A stretch of 7,711 nt of DNA from an uncultured Alphaproteobacteria bacterium. Its GTDB lineage: Bacteria > Pseudomonadota > Alphaproteobacteria > Micavibrionales > Micavibrionaceae. Below, piece after piece: positions 1-6,903 of the stretch. The translations under genes and the position numbers were made by a program. The stretch spans positions 1-7,711 of the forward strand of contig CAKZMN010000024.1 of the NCBI GenBank assembly GCA_937128575.1, read 5' to 3'. Every line of letters starts with the position of its first letter. The first letter of the stretch is position 1. The notes under the pieces were generated by a model, which had not been told where the DNA came from, ran no database searches, and was given only the letters and a program-made list of their open reading frames with translations.

Positions 1-252
1 ACCCTGCCCAGCCTCGAAATCCTGCCCTTGATCCTGCTCATCGGGATGGCTGGTCTGGCGGCCCATTTCTGCTTTACCAATGCGCTGTCGATCGCGCCTG
101 CAACGGTGGTGGTGCCCTTTGACTTTGCCCGCCTGCCAGTGATCGCTGTGCTGGCCATGGTGATCTACGGCGAGGCCGTGGTGGTTTGGACATTTGTCGG
201 CGCCGGCCTGATTTACATTACCGAGCTGACGCGCCATTTGCCGCATATTTAA
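1..252 (+). CDS. DMT/EamA-family transporter, C-terminal fragment with a chimeric end
   Basis: The gene enters from the left edge and is open from base 1. It encodes the last two or three membrane helices of a drug/metabolite transporter superfamily protein: a helix around LILLIGMAGLAAHFCFTNAL, then the family signature region with P-x-D-F-x-R-L-P, a helix, Y-G-E, and V-W-T-x-x-G-A-x-L-I. The substrate cannot be told from this fragment. Codons are much richer in G and C (about 63% GC in bases 1-60) than in the rest of the window (42% in 541-600). The last 16-20 residues up to the TAA at 250-252 are suspicious: from about base 194 the DNA is homologous to the opposite strand of the minus-strand gene at 798-2141. 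The native C-terminus therefore seems to have been replaced by antisense sequence. The first residues seen are mid-protein, so TTG at 28 is not a real start. Confidence 0.75.
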   Translation, partial: TLPSLEILPLILLIGMAGLAAHFCFTNALSIAPATVVVPFDFARLPVIAVLAMVIYGEAVVVWTFVGAGLIYITELTRHLPHI

Positions 253-798
253 AGCCTGCCTGTGATAACGCGAGCGGGCCTCGGTCGCCGCCATGGAGCG
301 TACGTTTGTTCCGAACGTACAAAAATCTTCACTAGGGAAATAATCACGATGCGCCTGAGCCTGCATAGTTTGTAACAGACGCTGGGTCTTCATCTGCATT
401 TGCCCATCAAAAAATGTGCCCAGAATAAACATTTGCTTCATGGCCACCGCAGAAAGCTGCGTTGTCATTTTTTGCATGGCAGGTACAATTTGCGCCCTAG
501 AAAAAGCAACAATCCATTTTTCAAATTCCTCTAACTGGCCATTAAAATCATCGCCCGTTGCCTCAGTATCAGAATGGTCATTGTCAGACAGGTAATCTTC
601 ACTGGCCTCTTCTCTGAAGTCGCTTACCTCCTCTGCCGCATCATCGCAGTCATCATCAAGACAGGTAGAGGGGAAAATACAGGGAATGCAAACGATGTAG
701 CCTTGTGCGTATGCTTTTTGTGACAAAGTCGTGGCAGCCAGCGCAAATACGCAGCAAACCCACAGTAAACCCACAAAAATTTTGCAAAGAGCATTCAT
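1..798 (-). CDS. Exported protein of unknown function, 3'-truncated paralogue of the upstream gene
   Basis: The frame starts at ATG 798-796, sharing one base with the TGA of the upstream gene (TGATG), so translation is probably coupled. Residues 1-31 look like a signal peptide (hydrophobic core, then A-Y-A before Q-G). Next comes a cysteine group, C37-x2-C40-x5-C46-x4-C51, then an acidic stretch around 48-93. Residues 149-202 closely match residues 141-194 of the upstream protein (AHRDYxPSEDFC, FGTNVRSMAATEARSRYH, RQMAR, LGNV, QAGADK). Homology stops at residue 202 (base 193). Beyond it the frame stays open to base 1, but it is codon-for-codon antisense to a transporter gene and low in hydrophobic character (many H, Q, D, G), so this tail is probably not ancestral. 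It may be a decaying gene, a truncated functional protein, or an assembly artefact. Function is not recognised. Confidence 0.65.
   Translation of the reverse strand, partial: MNALCKIFVGLLWVCCVFALAATTLSQKAYAQGYIVCIPCIFPSTCLDDDCDDAAEEVSDFREEASEDYLSDNDHSDTEATGDDFNGQLEEFEKWIVAFSRAQIVPAMQKMTTQLSAVAMKQMFILGTFFDGQMQMKTQRLLQTMQAQAHRDYFPSEDFCTFGTNVRSMAATEARSRYHRQALNMRQMARQLGNVNQAGADKCPNHHGLAVDHHGQHSDHWQAGKVKGHHHRCRRDRQRIGKAEMGRQTSHPDEQDQGQDFEAGQG
190..222. other. Rearrangement junction between the transporter gene and a truncated paralogue
   Basis: From base 194 the + strand aligns without gaps to bases 1561 onward (constant offset 1367). By my count about 131 of 160 bases are identical, including 10 in a row at the junction (ttgtcggcgc). 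Left of 194 the similarity stops at once and GC-rich transporter sequence begins. The shared bases encode V-G-A in the transporter frame, part of its expected G-A-x-L-I motif, so the two sequences may have been joined there by short homology. The exact breakpoint cannot be fixed more tightly than about 190-222. Confidence 0.6.
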
Positions 799-2141
799 CA
801 ATCTTTGCCCCCGCCTAATAATTTCTCGTTCACGTCCTGAAATTCGCCATCAAGCGTTGTTGATAGCAACACCGATGACACCATTTCTTGGCGTAACTCG
901 CTTTCGTAAATTGCACGATCTAACATAAGCTCAATAGCCTTGAGCGCAACGCTTTTGCGGGCCACGTTTGCAGGCTTGTCGTACAGGTTCGCGTAAAAAT
1001 CTGGGTTTTGATAAATCTTTTTTGCCATTAACTCCAGCTGCGCATAATAGCTAGGGCGCTCACCCAAATATTCGAAGACCTCATCATCAGGCACACCCAT
1101 TTCCGTTAAGAGCGCCGCCATGAATTCGCGTGTGTGGCTTATTTTATGAGGAAGGTCTGAGGTTCCGGCTGACTTTAACTCCACCACGGCGTTATATGAA
1201 TTTTCAGCAACGTTGCGGCGCGCCACAACAGAGCGCAGCGCTAAATAAAGGCCCTGATAGGACTCTTTATCAAAGTAATCAGACTCAATATTACGCGTTA
1301 GTACATTATGACCGTAAAGGTTCGCCGCCATGGACAGCACATCTTCACGATCCGGCGTCGGGTTAAAGTTGATCACGCGGGTGCGCGGGTTATCAATTAG
1401 GCGCGTATAATCAATATCTAGATTGACCCGCGCCGTATTGCCGCCGCCCGCACCACATGCAGATTGCAGGCCAGAGCCGCCCGCGGCCCAATTATTATCC
1501 TGTGGATCACAATACACCTTAGTGAATTTTTCCCAGCGCGCGCTCTTATCGCTACCCGCCTTGTCGGCGCCTGCCTGGCTTACGTTACCAAGGTGGCGAG
1601 CCATTTGCCGCGCGCTTAAGGCCTGCGCATGATAGCGCGAGCGTGCCTCGGTCGCCGCCATAGAGCGCACGTTTGTTCCGAACCAACAAAAATCTTCGCT
1701 GGGCTGGTAATCGCGATGCGCTTCATTCTTTAGCTGATTAAGCAGGCGCTGAGTTTCTAATTGGTGCTGCGCATCCAAAAACATACCGACAATCATGGCT
1801 TGCTGCATACTGACAGCGGACATTTGCTGAGTAAATTGCATTAAGTCGGGGAGCACATACAGCTCAAAAAACTTACTGACAAACCAGTCTCGATATTTTT
1901 TAAAGGTCTGCTGCAAAACCTTTTTTATTGCGGGCTCACCAATTAAATCATGGAAAAGTGTGATGAAAAGCTGCGCGATCCAGCAGTCATAAATTGCACA
2001 ACCGGGGCTGATGATACATTCACATGATCCAGCCTGCGCGGGCTTGGAGGGGGCGACACTAAAGGTTCCCGCTAAAGTGCTCACGAGAAAAATCGTTAGA
2101 ATTATTTTACGAAGCCCCTTGCTCAGGCGGAATTTCTTCAT
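798..2141 (-). CDS. Exported protein of unknown function beside the Dot/Icm genes
   Basis: This 447-residue protein has a clear Sec signal peptide: basic start (MKKFRLSKGLRK), hydrophobic core 13-30, likely cleavage after A-Q-A at 37. The mature protein opens with C40-x-C42-x5-C48-x4-C53, nearly the same four-cysteine spacing as its truncated paralogue downstream. A conserved block follows at 141-194 (AHRDYQPSEDFC, FGTNVRSMAATEARSRYH, QAGADK). There is a glycine-rich stretch at 221-235, two further cysteines (about 210 and 229), and a mostly helical charged C-terminal half. I recognise no named family. It is transcribed away from icmL across a 208-bp shared upstream region, so a link to the secretion system (envelope accessory part or substrate) is inferred from position only. 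The ATG at 2141 has no good Shine-Dalgarno sequence, but it gives a proper signal peptide. The stop overlaps the start of the next gene. Confidence 0.8.
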   Translation of the reverse strand: MKKFRLSKGLRKIILTIFLVSTLAGTFSVAPSKPAQAGSCECIISPGCAIYDCWIAQLFITLFHDLIGEPAIKKVLQQTFKKYRDWFVSKFFELYVLPDLMQFTQQMSAVSMQQAMIVGMFLDAQHQLETQRLLNQLKNEAHRDYQPSEDFCWFGTNVRSMAATEARSRYHAQALSARQMARHLGNVSQAGADKAGSDKSARWEKFTKVYCDPQDNNWAAGGSGLQSACGAGGGNTARVNLDIDYTRLIDNPRTRVINFNPTPDREDVLSMAANLYGHNVLTRNIESDYFDKESYQGLYLALRSVVARRNVAENSYNAVVELKSAGTSDLPHKISHTREFMAALLTEMGVPDDEVFEYLGERPSYYAQLELMAKKIYQNPDFYANLYDKPANVARKSVALKAIELMLDRAIYESELRQEMVSSVLLSTTLDGEFQDVNEKLLGGGKD

Positions 2142-2201
2142 AGATTTATACTAGAACGCCCCATCTACCGTATTACCAAAAAATTTACTCAAATCATTCT
2201 T

Positions 2202-2207
2202 ATTCTA
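2202..2207 (-). promoter_or_regulatory. Possible extended -10 element for the minus-strand pair
   Basis: Read on the minus strand, TGC-TAGAAT is an extended -10 match (TAGAAT, five of six to TATAAT), about 60 bases before the ATG at 2141. No convincing -35 hexamer lies at the usual distance. This is weak, pattern-only evidence. Confidence 0.3.
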
Positions 2208-2273
2208 GCACAAGCTTAACGCCAATGGCACGTTTGTTCGAGCAAAATTACAACTAAAAACAATTGCTATCTT

Positions 2274-2303
2274 GTGAAATTATTCTTTTTCAGACAATAT
2301 AAT
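2274..2303 (+). promoter_or_regulatory. Candidate promoter for icmL
   Basis: A perfect TATAAT lies at 2298-2303. The best -35 choice is GTGAAA at 2274-2279, 18 bases upstream; TTGTGA at 2272-2277 fits the hexamer better but leaves 20 bases. It sits about 45 bases before the icmL ATG, in an AT-rich divergent intergenic region that also has to drive the minus-strand pair. Confidence 0.45.
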
Positions 2304-2349
2304 CGCTCGAGCCTTCACACGCACGCAACGAAATTGATCAAAGAAGACC

Positions 2350-3042
2350 ATGGCCCAAAACAAGAAAACCCCACCAGCACCCAAGCCTAGCGCCGAGGCG
2401 CAGCCAGAACCAAAGAAGGATACTGGCGGATTAGGTACCGTTGTTGTTCGGAACGAATTTTATCGTGATGGGTATCGCAATCTATTGCGCCTCGCCTTTA
2501 TTCAAAGCCTTGTAATTATTGGACTTCTTGGTACGAATTACTTCGTTATTCACATACATCAGCCAGAAAACAGATATTTCGCGACCACGGAAGATGGGCG
2601 CCTTATTCCGATGCTGCCCCTTAATCAGCCGAACCTAAGCACGCCCGCCCTTATGTCTTGGGTCGCGCAAGCCTCTACGGAGGTTATGACCTTTGGCTTT
2701 AATGATTACCGCAGGAGATTGCAGGAATCCTCGCGCAGCTTTACGCGCCGCGGGTGGGAAAGCTTTACGCAGGCCCTTCAGGCCGCACGCCTTATTGAAA
2801 TGGTTGAGGCCAATCAACAGGTTGTGACCGCCTCGCCGCAAGGCGCGCCGATCCTTGAATCTGAAGGTTTAGTTGCCGGACGCTATCAATGGATTATTCA
2901 ATTGCCTATGGTTCTAACTTATCAATCTGGCGCAAAAACACGATCTGACAGCTTGCTCGTCACGATTGTTGTTGTGCGCGTACCGCGCCTAGAAAGCCCG
3001 AATGGCGTGGGTATTGAGCAGTGGATCGCCGTTCCACGATAA
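2350..3042 (+). CDS. icmL: IcmL/DotI, VirB8-like inner-membrane protein of the Dot/Icm secretion system
   Basis: This 230-residue protein is close in length to Legionella IcmL (about 212). A Pro/Lys/Ala-rich cytoplasmic tail (1-27) leads to the family motif V-x-R-N-E-F-Y-R-D-G-Y-R (33-43), one membrane helix (about 45-66) and a periplasmic VirB8-like domain (about 73-230). That domain shows YFATTEDGRLIPMLPLNQP, a W-x-x-x-A region, F-N-D-Y-R, F-T-x-x-G-W, G-x-P-I-x-E-x-x-x-x-x-G-R-Y-x-W and L-P-M-x-x-T-Y-Q-S, all typical of IcmL. In the family, DotI forms an inner-membrane ring with DotJ needed for type IVB activity. ATG 2350 is chosen because it gives the normal tail length; only a weak AAGAAGA precedes it. 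The gene heads the plus-strand cluster but is separated from icmK by 112 bp with a possible terminator. Identification is very secure. Confidence 0.95.
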   Translation: MAQNKKTPPAPKPSAEAQPEPKKDTGGLGTVVVRNEFYRDGYRNLLRLAFIQSLVIIGLLGTNYFVIHIHQPENRYFATTEDGRLIPMLPLNQPNLSTPALMSWVAQASTEVMTFGFNDYRRRLQESSRSFTRRGWESFTQALQAARLIEMVEANQQVVTASPQGAPILESEGLVAGRYQWIIQLPMVLTYQSGAKTRSDSLLVTIVVVRVPRLESPNGVGIEQWIAVPR

Positions 3043-3046
3043 ATAT

Positions 3047-3091
3047 AAACACTCACGCTTTGCGTTTTTTCAGCAAGCCTGTGTGTTTTTT
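3047..3091 (+). terminator. Probable intrinsic terminator or attenuator after icmL
   Basis: Arms 3047-3060 (aaacactcacgctt) and 3075-3088 (aagcctgtgtgttt) pair along 14 positions with two mismatches and a 14-base loop, and run into a T-tract at 3086-3091. Inside it, a smaller ACGC-TTT-GCGT hairpin (3054-3064) followed by six T is an alternative structure. It begins 4 bases after the icmL stop. It could end the icmL transcript or only lower readthrough into icmK; no strong separate icmK promoter is visible. Confidence 0.45.
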
Positions 3092-3146
3092 ACGGTTTTC
3101 TCATATTCGCAGGTGACTATTTTTTGATGAAAAGATATTGTCAATT

Positions 3147-3157
3147 AGGAATCCTTG
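3147..3157 (+). promoter_or_regulatory. Ribosome binding site favouring a TTG start for icmK
   Basis: AGGA at 3147-3150 stands four bases before TTG 3155-3157. The in-frame ATG codons at 3179 and 3191 have no purine-rich sequence at the proper distance. This supports the TTG but does not prove it; a TTG start would also lower translation of this subunit. Confidence 0.4.
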
Positions 3158-4258
3158 TATCAACGTAACCACGCGTTCATGAATTATCTAATGACTGATT
3201 TAAAAAACATACAGCTTTCGCGCGCGGGCATCACAACAGCCTTTGCAGCGTTTTTGATTGCGCTTACCCCGCTCAGCCTATCTGCGCAGGACTTGGTTTT
3301 GCCAGATTTTGGTGATGATGAGCCGCAGGCTTCTTCGAATGAGGCGGCACAAAGCAGCGGCGAAAACGATTTTGACTTTTTATCAAATGGTGCGCTCGAT
3401 TCTTCGGGATTCGAGGCCGAAGAATTTGATTTTGAAAAAACATCAGATGAGATTCAAAAAGAAATACGCGGAGAGGCCTTTGATGCAGCCCTTCAGGGTT
3501 TGCTGCCTCTGAAGCCTAATGAAATACGCAGATTGTTAGAGCATTTTGCTCGTACGCAAGAATCTGTTGAGTTGCCGGTTTATCCTGCACCAAGACCCGA
3601 GGTTGCTGTAGAAACCCTATCGCTTGATCCGGGCACGAAGCCAACCGCCATTAAAGTGGCGCATGGTTATGTGACAACGCTGAATGTTTTAGACTCCACC
3701 GGCGCGCCATGGCCCATCGAAGATATTACGTGGGCGGGTAATTTTGAAGTTGTCGAATTTTCTGGTGAGTCTTCTCACTTTATTCGCATATCCCCCCAAT
3801 CTGAATTTGCCTATGGCAACATGTCTATCCACCTGACGTCATTGCAAACGCCGCTTATTATATCGCTGGAGACCAGCCGTGATTTTGTGCATTACCGATT
3901 TGACGCCATTATCCCGGAGCCCGGCCCGTTTGCGAAAACATCCATTATTGAAAGTGGTCTTTCTGTTGCTGCTGGCGACGTGAACATGGCTGGGTTTTTA
4001 GAGGGTGTTGTCCCGCAAAGTGCGAAGCGCCTTTCTGTTTCTGGTGTTGACGGACGCACATCCGCCTACAGTCATAACGGCATGACCTATCTTAGAACGC
4101 CGCTTACATTGCTGTCACCCGCATGGGTTAGCTCCGCATCATCTGCGGATGGTCTGCGTATTTATGCTTTGGAGCAAGCGCCCATTTTACTGCTTTCTGA
4201 AAAAGGTAAAATGGTACGCGCGCGTTTATCCGATCGAGAGGACATTCTAGATGAGTGA
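3155..4258 (+). CDS. icmK: IcmK/DotH, outer-membrane core component of the Dot/Icm secretion system
   Basis: This 367-residue precursor has a signal peptide with its hydrophobic core around 26-40 and likely cleavage after L-S-A at 44. A low-complexity acidic segment follows (about 50-98, with NDFDFL and EEFDFE). The DotH domain starts with a helical part, EAFDAALQGLLPLKPNEIRRL (107-127). The beta-rich core has Y-P-A-P-R-P (143-148), the hallmark V-L-D-S-T-G-A-P-W-P-I (178-188), G-N-M-S-I-H-L (221-227) and T-P-L-I-I-S-L (232-238). Legionella DotH, with DotC and DotD, forms the outer-membrane ring and needs them for insertion. The start is uncertain. TTG 3155 has AGGA four bases upstream; ATG 3179 and ATG 3191 lack a good site, but 3191 gives a more normal signal peptide. 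The end overlaps icmE by 8 nt, so the two are cotranslated. Confidence 0.92.
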   Translation: MYQRNHAFMNYLMTDLKNIQLSRAGITTAFAAFLIALTPLSLSAQDLVLPDFGDDEPQASSNEAAQSSGENDFDFLSNGALDSSGFEAEEFDFEKTSDEIQKEIRGEAFDAALQGLLPLKPNEIRRLLEHFARTQESVELPVYPAPRPEVAVETLSLDPGTKPTAIKVAHGYVTTLNVLDSTGAPWPIEDITWAGNFEVVEFSGESSHFIRISPQSEFAYGNMSIHLTSLQTPLIISLETSRDFVHYRFDAIIPEPGPFAKTSIIESGLSVAAGDVNMAGFLEGVVPQSAKRLSVSGVDGRTSAYSHNGMTYLRTPLTLLSPAWVSSASSADGLRIYALEQAPILLLSEKGKMVRARLSDREDILDE

Positions 4259-5525
4259 CGATTTTGATGATGATGAACTGGACATAGAAGGTTCCAGTTT
4301 TGATGATTTTGAACAAAAAGATAGCGCCACCCTAGGCGATCTTTGGCGTAATAACTCCATGGTAAAAATTGGTGTTATTGCCGCGGCCGCTATTGCTATT
4401 TTGGGCATTATTATAATGTTCGGCGAAGAAGAGCGCCCGCCCGATATGTCTTTGGTCCCAAGCGGGTCTTCAGTAAATGCCCCACCTGGCACAGAAGCGG
4501 CTAGCGAAGCTTATGTTGACGCCGTTGAAGAGAAATCCCAAGAGCGCGTTGAGATTGCAGAAAAGCAGGGAGGCAGCGCCCTTCCCACGCCTATCGATCC
4601 CGCATCGAACCGATTAGAGGTACCCGAAGAGCAAAGAGAACAAGAAGACCCGCTGCAACGCTGGCGACAAATTCAAGAAGAGCGTCTGCAAAGAGAGCTT
4701 GAGCAAACCAAAGTTGTAGATGGCCCCATTATTGATGATACAAGCGACAATTCAGAGGCGATCAAAGCCATGGCTGAGCTTATGTCACAGCAGATGCAGG
4801 CTATTTTAGAATCCCAAAGCCAGCAGCCGCCCATTAGATCGGCGCAAATTACGAGCCCAACTTTCTTAGATGATTTGCGCGCACAAGAAGAAGAGCAAGC
4901 GCAGCAACGCGCCGAAGAAGCTGGTGAAGTGGCAGATGGCGATGAAGAGGGCATAACATTATTGCCTGCTGGTGAAATTCTTTATGCGCAGCTTATTACC
5001 GAAGCTAACTCTGATGTTCCTGGGCCTGTGCTAGCAGAAATTATGTCAGGGCCATTAAAAGGCAGTAAAATTTTAGGTGATTTTGAAGTGCAAAATGAAC
5101 TGATCACACTAAACTTTAATACGATTGTCTATAAAGAAGAGAGCCTCGGCATTGAAGCGGTGGCTGTTGATCCAAACACGACGTTAACCGGTATGGCCAC
5201 AGAAGTTGACCATCGTTATTTTCGCCGCATTGTTTTACCAATGGCTGCCGCTTTCGTTGAAGGCGCTGCAGAGGCAATTTCAGAATCTGGCCGTACAAAT
5301 ATCACCATTCAGGGTGAAACTGTAGCGGAAGAAACCGAAGAAACAGACAGTAATCAAGAGGTTGCCTCTGGTATTGAAGAGGCTGGCGAAGAGCTGCGCG
5401 ATATTCTTGAAGAGATGGCAGATAATACCGAGGTTCTTGTGCGCATTGCATCTGGAACGCCCATGGGTATATTATTTATCAGCCCCGTTGTTGATGACAG
5501 CGCGGTTTCAAACGATTCTCAATAA
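4251..5525 (+). CDS. icmE: IcmE/DotG, VirB10-like core channel component of the Dot/Icm system
   Basis: This 424-residue protein has a very acidic cytoplasmic tail (11 Asp/Glu in residues 1-22), one membrane helix (about 38-57), a charged linker rich in Gln and Glu with a likely coiled coil (about 120-155 and 205-225), and a TrbI/VirB10-like domain from about 238. Family matches include A-G-E-I-L-Y-A-Q-L (240-248), N-S-D-V-P-G-P-V (253-260), G-P-L-K-G-S-K-I-L-G-x-F (267-278), T-E-V-D-H-R-Y (317-323) and the C-terminal S-G-T-P-M-G-I-L-F (401-409). DotG spans inner and outer membranes in the core complex. Legionella DotG (about 1,050 residues) has a long repeat region between helix and domain that is absent here, so this one resembles the short plasmid-type relatives. 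GAGAGGA at 4236-4242 is a good binding site; ATG 4251 overlaps the icmK stop. Confidence 0.93.
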   Translation: MSDDFDDDELDIEGSSFDDFEQKDSATLGDLWRNNSMVKIGVIAAAAIAILGIIIMFGEEERPPDMSLVPSGSSVNAPPGTEAASEAYVDAVEEKSQERVEIAEKQGGSALPTPIDPASNRLEVPEEQREQEDPLQRWRQIQEERLQRELEQTKVVDGPIIDDTSDNSEAIKAMAELMSQQMQAILESQSQQPPIRSAQITSPTFLDDLRAQEEEQAQQRAEEAGEVADGDEEGITLLPAGEILYAQLITEANSDVPGPVLAEIMSGPLKGSKILGDFEVQNELITLNFNTIVYKEESLGIEAVAVDPNTTLTGMATEVDHRYFRRIVLPMAAAFVEGAAEAISESGRTNITIQGETVAEETEETDSNQEVASGIEEAGEELRDILEEMADNTEVLVRIASGTPMGILFISPVVDDSAVSNDSQ

Positions 5526-5538
5526 AGGCCTATAAATT

Positions 5539-6903
5539 ATGAGCGATAAACCAGAAGATTTCGACGATGAATTTTTGGATGATGATCTAGATTTCGACGA
5601 AGAGGACGATGCCCTTGACGCAGAATCGTGGGATGACTTCGATGATGAAGAATCCGATGATACAGCAGGCGCGAACAGCGATGACGTTATCGCCGCAAGT
5701 GCGGCAGCGCCCAAGAAGAAGGGCTTTATCTCTAAAAATTTCAACGCCATCGTTATCGCCGTTGCTGTGATCGGCGGCGGTGGTTGGTTTCTCACGCAAA
5801 TGGGTAGCGCGCCCGATACTTCAACCCAAACACAACCAGCCTTCGATGAGGCCTCGCTGCAAAATAGTGGTGAGACAATGGGACAAGTTGAGGATGTTGC
5901 GCCCCTAGATGCGCTTTCCGATGATTCAGATTTATTGCCCATGCCCGCGCCTATTAATAGTGTTGAAGGTGATACGCCGCAGGCAGTTAATAATGTAGAT
6001 ATCGCCAATCAAAACGCAGGCGACATCTTAACGCCCATGCCAAGCTTCGACAGCGCTTCGGCGGAAAATACGCAAGATATTGATAGTTTGGATGCAGTCT
6101 TAAATAAAATAGATGCGGACCTTGAAGGCAATGCTCCGGTACTGAGCGGCTTGCCTGATGATTTAACTGTTTTACCAGAACCCCCATTAGAAGACGCGCC
6201 TGTTTTGGATGCGCCAGTGGAAGATTTTACGTTAACTTTAGTGGACAACCCACCTGCGCCAGCGGTTCCAACGCCGCCCGTTGACGCCGCCCCTATTGCA
6301 GATATGAGCGCGCCGATTTTAGATCAAGAGACAGAAATAAAGGCTGCGACTCCGCAAATTCTTATACCTATAGAAGAAAAAGCACCCGATACCGAATTAC
6401 CCGCGCGCACCCTATCTGTAGATAATGGCGCGCTTGAAGGTCGCGTTGCCGACATAGAGCGCTCCAACGCCGCGTTGTCTGACAAGGTAGAGACCACAAA
6501 TGATAAAATTGATCAGCTGGTTAATTCCATTGCCGGACTAGAAAGCCAGATTAAGGCTATTGCTGTTCAGGCCGAAAAAGCGCCAGCGGTGCAAGCCAAA
6601 CCGAAAGCCGCACCTGCGAAGCCCAAACCAGCGCCCGCAAAGACCGTAACAAAGAAAACAACGGCTCCAAAGGCGGCGCCTAAGCCCGTAGCACAGGCCA
6701 AATCAAAGCCAAAAGTGGTTGCCACATCTTGGAAATTAAGATCCGCGCAGCCCGGCAAAGCCACAATATCTGCGAAAAACTCGCAAGATATGCGTAGCGT
6801 TGAGGTGGGTCAGACCATATCTGGGTTGGGCCGCATTACCTCCATTGCGCAAGAAAATGGTAAATGGGTTGTGCGCGGCACGAAAAGCAGCGTTTCTCAG
6901 TAA
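5539..6903 (+). CDS. icmG: IcmG/DotF-like inner-membrane protein of the Dot/Icm system
   Basis: This 454-residue protein is long for IcmG (about 270 in Legionella). It has an extremely acidic cytoplasmic tail (24 Asp/Glu in the first 40), a basic K-K-K and one membrane helix (about 68-87). A long acidic Pro/Ala-rich periplasmic stretch (90-290) follows, then a predicted coiled coil (about 297-345), a basic Ala/Lys/Pro linker (about 347-395) and a small C-terminal beta domain (397-450: W-K-L-R-S-A-Q-P-G-K-A, V-x-V-G-Q-T-I-S-G-L-G-R-I). That domain resembles the DotF C-terminus, and the topology and position between icmE and the icmC-like gene fit. In Legionella, DotF binds DotG and modulates the core. 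The gap after icmE is 13 nt, with AAAGG at 5524-5528 as binding site. Most of the length is low complexity, so the call rests on the end domain, coiled coil and synteny. Confidence 0.78.
   Translation: MSDKPEDFDDEFLDDDLDFDEEDDALDAESWDDFDDEESDDTAGANSDDVIAASAAAPKKKGFISKNFNAIVIAVAVIGGGGWFLTQMGSAPDTSTQTQPAFDEASLQNSGETMGQVEDVAPLDALSDDSDLLPMPAPINSVEGDTPQAVNNVDIANQNAGDILTPMPSFDSASAENTQDIDSLDAVLNKIDADLEGNAPVLSGLPDDLTVLPEPPLEDAPVLDAPVEDFTLTLVDNPPAPAVPTPPVDAAPIADMSAPILDQETEIKAATPQILIPIEEKAPDTELPARTLSVDNGALEGRVADIERSNAALSDKVETTNDKIDQLVNSIAGLESQIKAIAVQAEKAPAVQAKPKAAPAKPKPAPAKTVTKKTTAPKAAPKPVAQAKSKPKVVATSWKLRSAQPGKATISAKNSQDMRSVEVGQTISGLGRITSIAQENGKWVVRGTKSSVSQ

Noticed and set aside
300..320. Perfect inverted repeat GTACGTT-N7-AACGTAC
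   Set aside because: It lies inside the conserved coding block of the minus-strand paralogue and has no T-tract on either strand. The matching site in the neighbouring gene is not palindromic, so it looks like an incidental result of substitutions.
1130..1632. Plus-strand frames inside 798-2141
   Set aside because: They are antisense to the exported-protein gene, have no binding sites and resemble no protein family.
2228..2239. 12-mer gcacgtttgttc shared with 1667-1678
   Set aside because: About one or two identical 12-mer pairs are expected by chance in a window this long, and one copy is coding while the other is intergenic.
4673..4954. Minus-strand Ser/Cys-rich frames opposite icmE and icmG (also 5508-6008)
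   Set aside because: They are the antisense shadow of acidic GAA/GAT-rich codons; composition explains them fully.
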